A stretch of DNA of 64,000 nt from Hoeflea sp. IMCC20628 (GTDB taxonomy: Bacteria; Pseudomonadota; Alphaproteobacteria; Rhizobiales; Rhizobiaceae): positions 3,924,501 through 3,988,500 of the forward strand of contig NZ_CP011479.1 in NCBI RefSeq assembly GCF_001011155.1, read 5' to 3'. Positions 63,376-64,000 of this stretch are shown one piece after another. A program made the position numbers and the translations under genes. Every line of letters begins with the position of its first letter. Position 1 is the first letter of the stretch. The notes under the pieces are model-generated. The model was given only the letters and a program-made list of their open reading frames with translations. It did not search any database and was not told the DNA's origin.

Positions 63376-63866
63376 CGATTTCACCACTGAGCCGGGTTGG
63401 CCCGATGTTGACACTGGTCGCAGTCACAGTTGGTCTCGACCAGGTGATCAAATGGCTGGTGGAAACCCGGCTTCCGTTGCACGAGTCGGTGCCGGTGATT
63501 CCGATGTTCGCACTCTACCGCACTTGGAACGAGGGCATCGCCTTCTCGTTTCTGCGCGGAATGCCCGATACCGCACTGATTGCGCTGACCGCGCTGGTGA
63601 TTGTCTTCGTCACATATCTCTGGCGCAAAACCCCGCCCGAGCGCACCATTTCCCATCTCGGCTATGCCCTGATCATCGGCGGCGCGGTGGGCAATCTTAT
63701 CGATCGGGCGGTTTACGGCCATGTTGTCGACTATATCCAGTTTCACACCGCAACCTGGTCCTTTGCCATCTTCAATCTCGCCGACAGCTTCATCAGCGTC
63801 GGCGCGGGCCTGATCGTACTTGATGAGCTGATCGCCACGGTAAGAGACCGCAAATCCCAGAAATGA
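63372..63866 (+). CDS. lspA: Lipoprotein signal peptidase (signal peptidase II)
   Basis: A 164-residue aspartyl protease with four membrane helices. NEGIAFSFL, GGAVGNLIDRAVYGHVVDYIQF and FNLADSFISVGA hold the two catalytic Asp residues and conserved Asn/Arg. It cleaves signal peptides of lipidated prolipoproteins in the inner membrane. The start is GTG 63372, overlapping the previous stop (GTGA). It would process the DUF900 lipoprotein in this window among others. Confidence 0.96.
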   Translation: MTISPLSRVGPMLTLVAVTVGLDQVIKWLVETRLPLHESVPVIPMFALYRTWNEGIAFSFLRGMPDTALIALTALVIVFVTYLWRKTPPERTISHLGYALIIGGAVGNLIDRAVYGHVVDYIQFHTATWSFAIFNLADSFISVGAGLIVLDELIATVRDRKSQK

Positions 63867-63945
63867 AACCGCACCGGTCCTGCATCACCCTTGATCTTCC
63901 GGGGCAGCAGGGCCAGTCTGAGCCAACATAGAATGAGGAATTTCC

Positions 63946-64000
63946 ATGCAAGACCGTTTCAAGGGCATTTTGCTCACGCGCGATGAAAACAAGGTCATGT
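63946..64000 (+). CDS. N-terminus of a probable MDR-family (AcuI/YhdH-like) oxidoreductase, partial
   Basis: Only 18 codons are present before the right edge, MQDRFKGILLTRDENKVM, with GAGGAA about 7 bases before the ATG at 63946. The opening resembles acryloyl-CoA reductase/YhdH-type quinone oxidoreductases, but so short a piece cannot settle the family. Confidence 0.4.
   Translation, partial: MQDRFKGILLTRDENKVM

Noticed and set aside
1-64000. Insertion sequences, prophage, CRISPR arrays or integrase/attachment sites
   Set aside because: No transposase, integrase or phage structural motifs, no regularly spaced repeats, and the tRNA-Arg gene is not followed by an integrase or a duplicated 3' end.

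Overview
The window is high-GC, gene-dense chromosomal DNA that looks like an alphaproteobacterium of the Hyphomicrobiales (Rhizobiales). The grounds are family content and gene order: lptC-lptA-lptB-rpoN-hpf-ptsN; rpmH-rnpA-yidC-engB with argB nearby; an Hsp20-DUF1150 pair with a ROSE-type leader; a malonate operon with a GntR/FCD regulator; a chemoreceptor ending in DWEEF; and many ATGA/GTGA start-stop overlaps. There are no insertion sequences, phage genes, CRISPR arrays or rRNA genes. There is one tRNA (Arg-ACG). Genus is not determined.

Layout. 1-2964: L-fucose-type sugar catabolism (UxaA-family dehydratase running off the left edge, aldo/keto reductase, and divergent fucU). 3094-10031: a surface-glycan block that makes GDP-L-fucose (gmd, fcl) and spends it through two unrelated fucosyltransferases (GT10 and GT11), with three FkbM methyltransferases and a GT25 transferase. 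10133-16699: malonate uptake and use (TRAP transporter, malonyl-CoA decarboxylase, malonyl-CoA synthetase) with a divergent GntR regulator and a palindromic operator. 16810-21735: tRNA-Arg, an orphan histidine kinase, and a trio of MerA-like flavoprotein, TVP38/TMEM64 membrane protein and DUF547 protein.

21908-28878: the rpmH-rnpA-yidC-engB ribosome/membrane-biogenesis run. It is separated from argB by an oppositely oriented envelope-stress block: exported MsrB, secreted FAS1 protein, RskA-like anti-sigma factor and ECF sigma factor. 28906-37492: housekeeping and lysine-branch genes (ogt, a lipoprotein hydrolase, an EamA transporter, a HAD nucleotidase, a His/Asp-repeat EF-hand protein, a LOG protein, dapD, dapE and small membrane proteins). 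37653-43619: a chemoreceptor and a very large GAF/PAS/GGDEF/EAL protein. 44005-47702: def-fmt-truA and rmuC. 47816-51291: a secreted unknown, ribokinase, nucleoside hydrolase, and an Hsp20-DUF1150 unit. The Hsp20 unit has a RpoH-like promoter and a leader that folds as a ROSE-type RNA thermometer.

51494-56831: ptsN, hpf, rpoN and lptBAC on the minus strand. 57053-64000: sppA, ihfB, lapA-like, a small DUF6500-like gene, a MerR/CDF metal-efflux pair with a canonical 19-bp-spacer promoter, a CoxG-like protein, two RNA methyltransferases, lspA, and the start of a probable oxidoreductase.

The most interesting items are the RpoH promoter plus ROSE-like hairpin in front of hsp20, the sigma/RskA/FAS1/MsrB module set inside a usually compact locus, the doubly fucosylating glycan block beside fucose catabolism, the MerA-like flavoprotein without its mercury-binding cysteines next to TVP38 and DUF547, and the EF-hand protein with three near-identical Asp/His-rich decapeptides.
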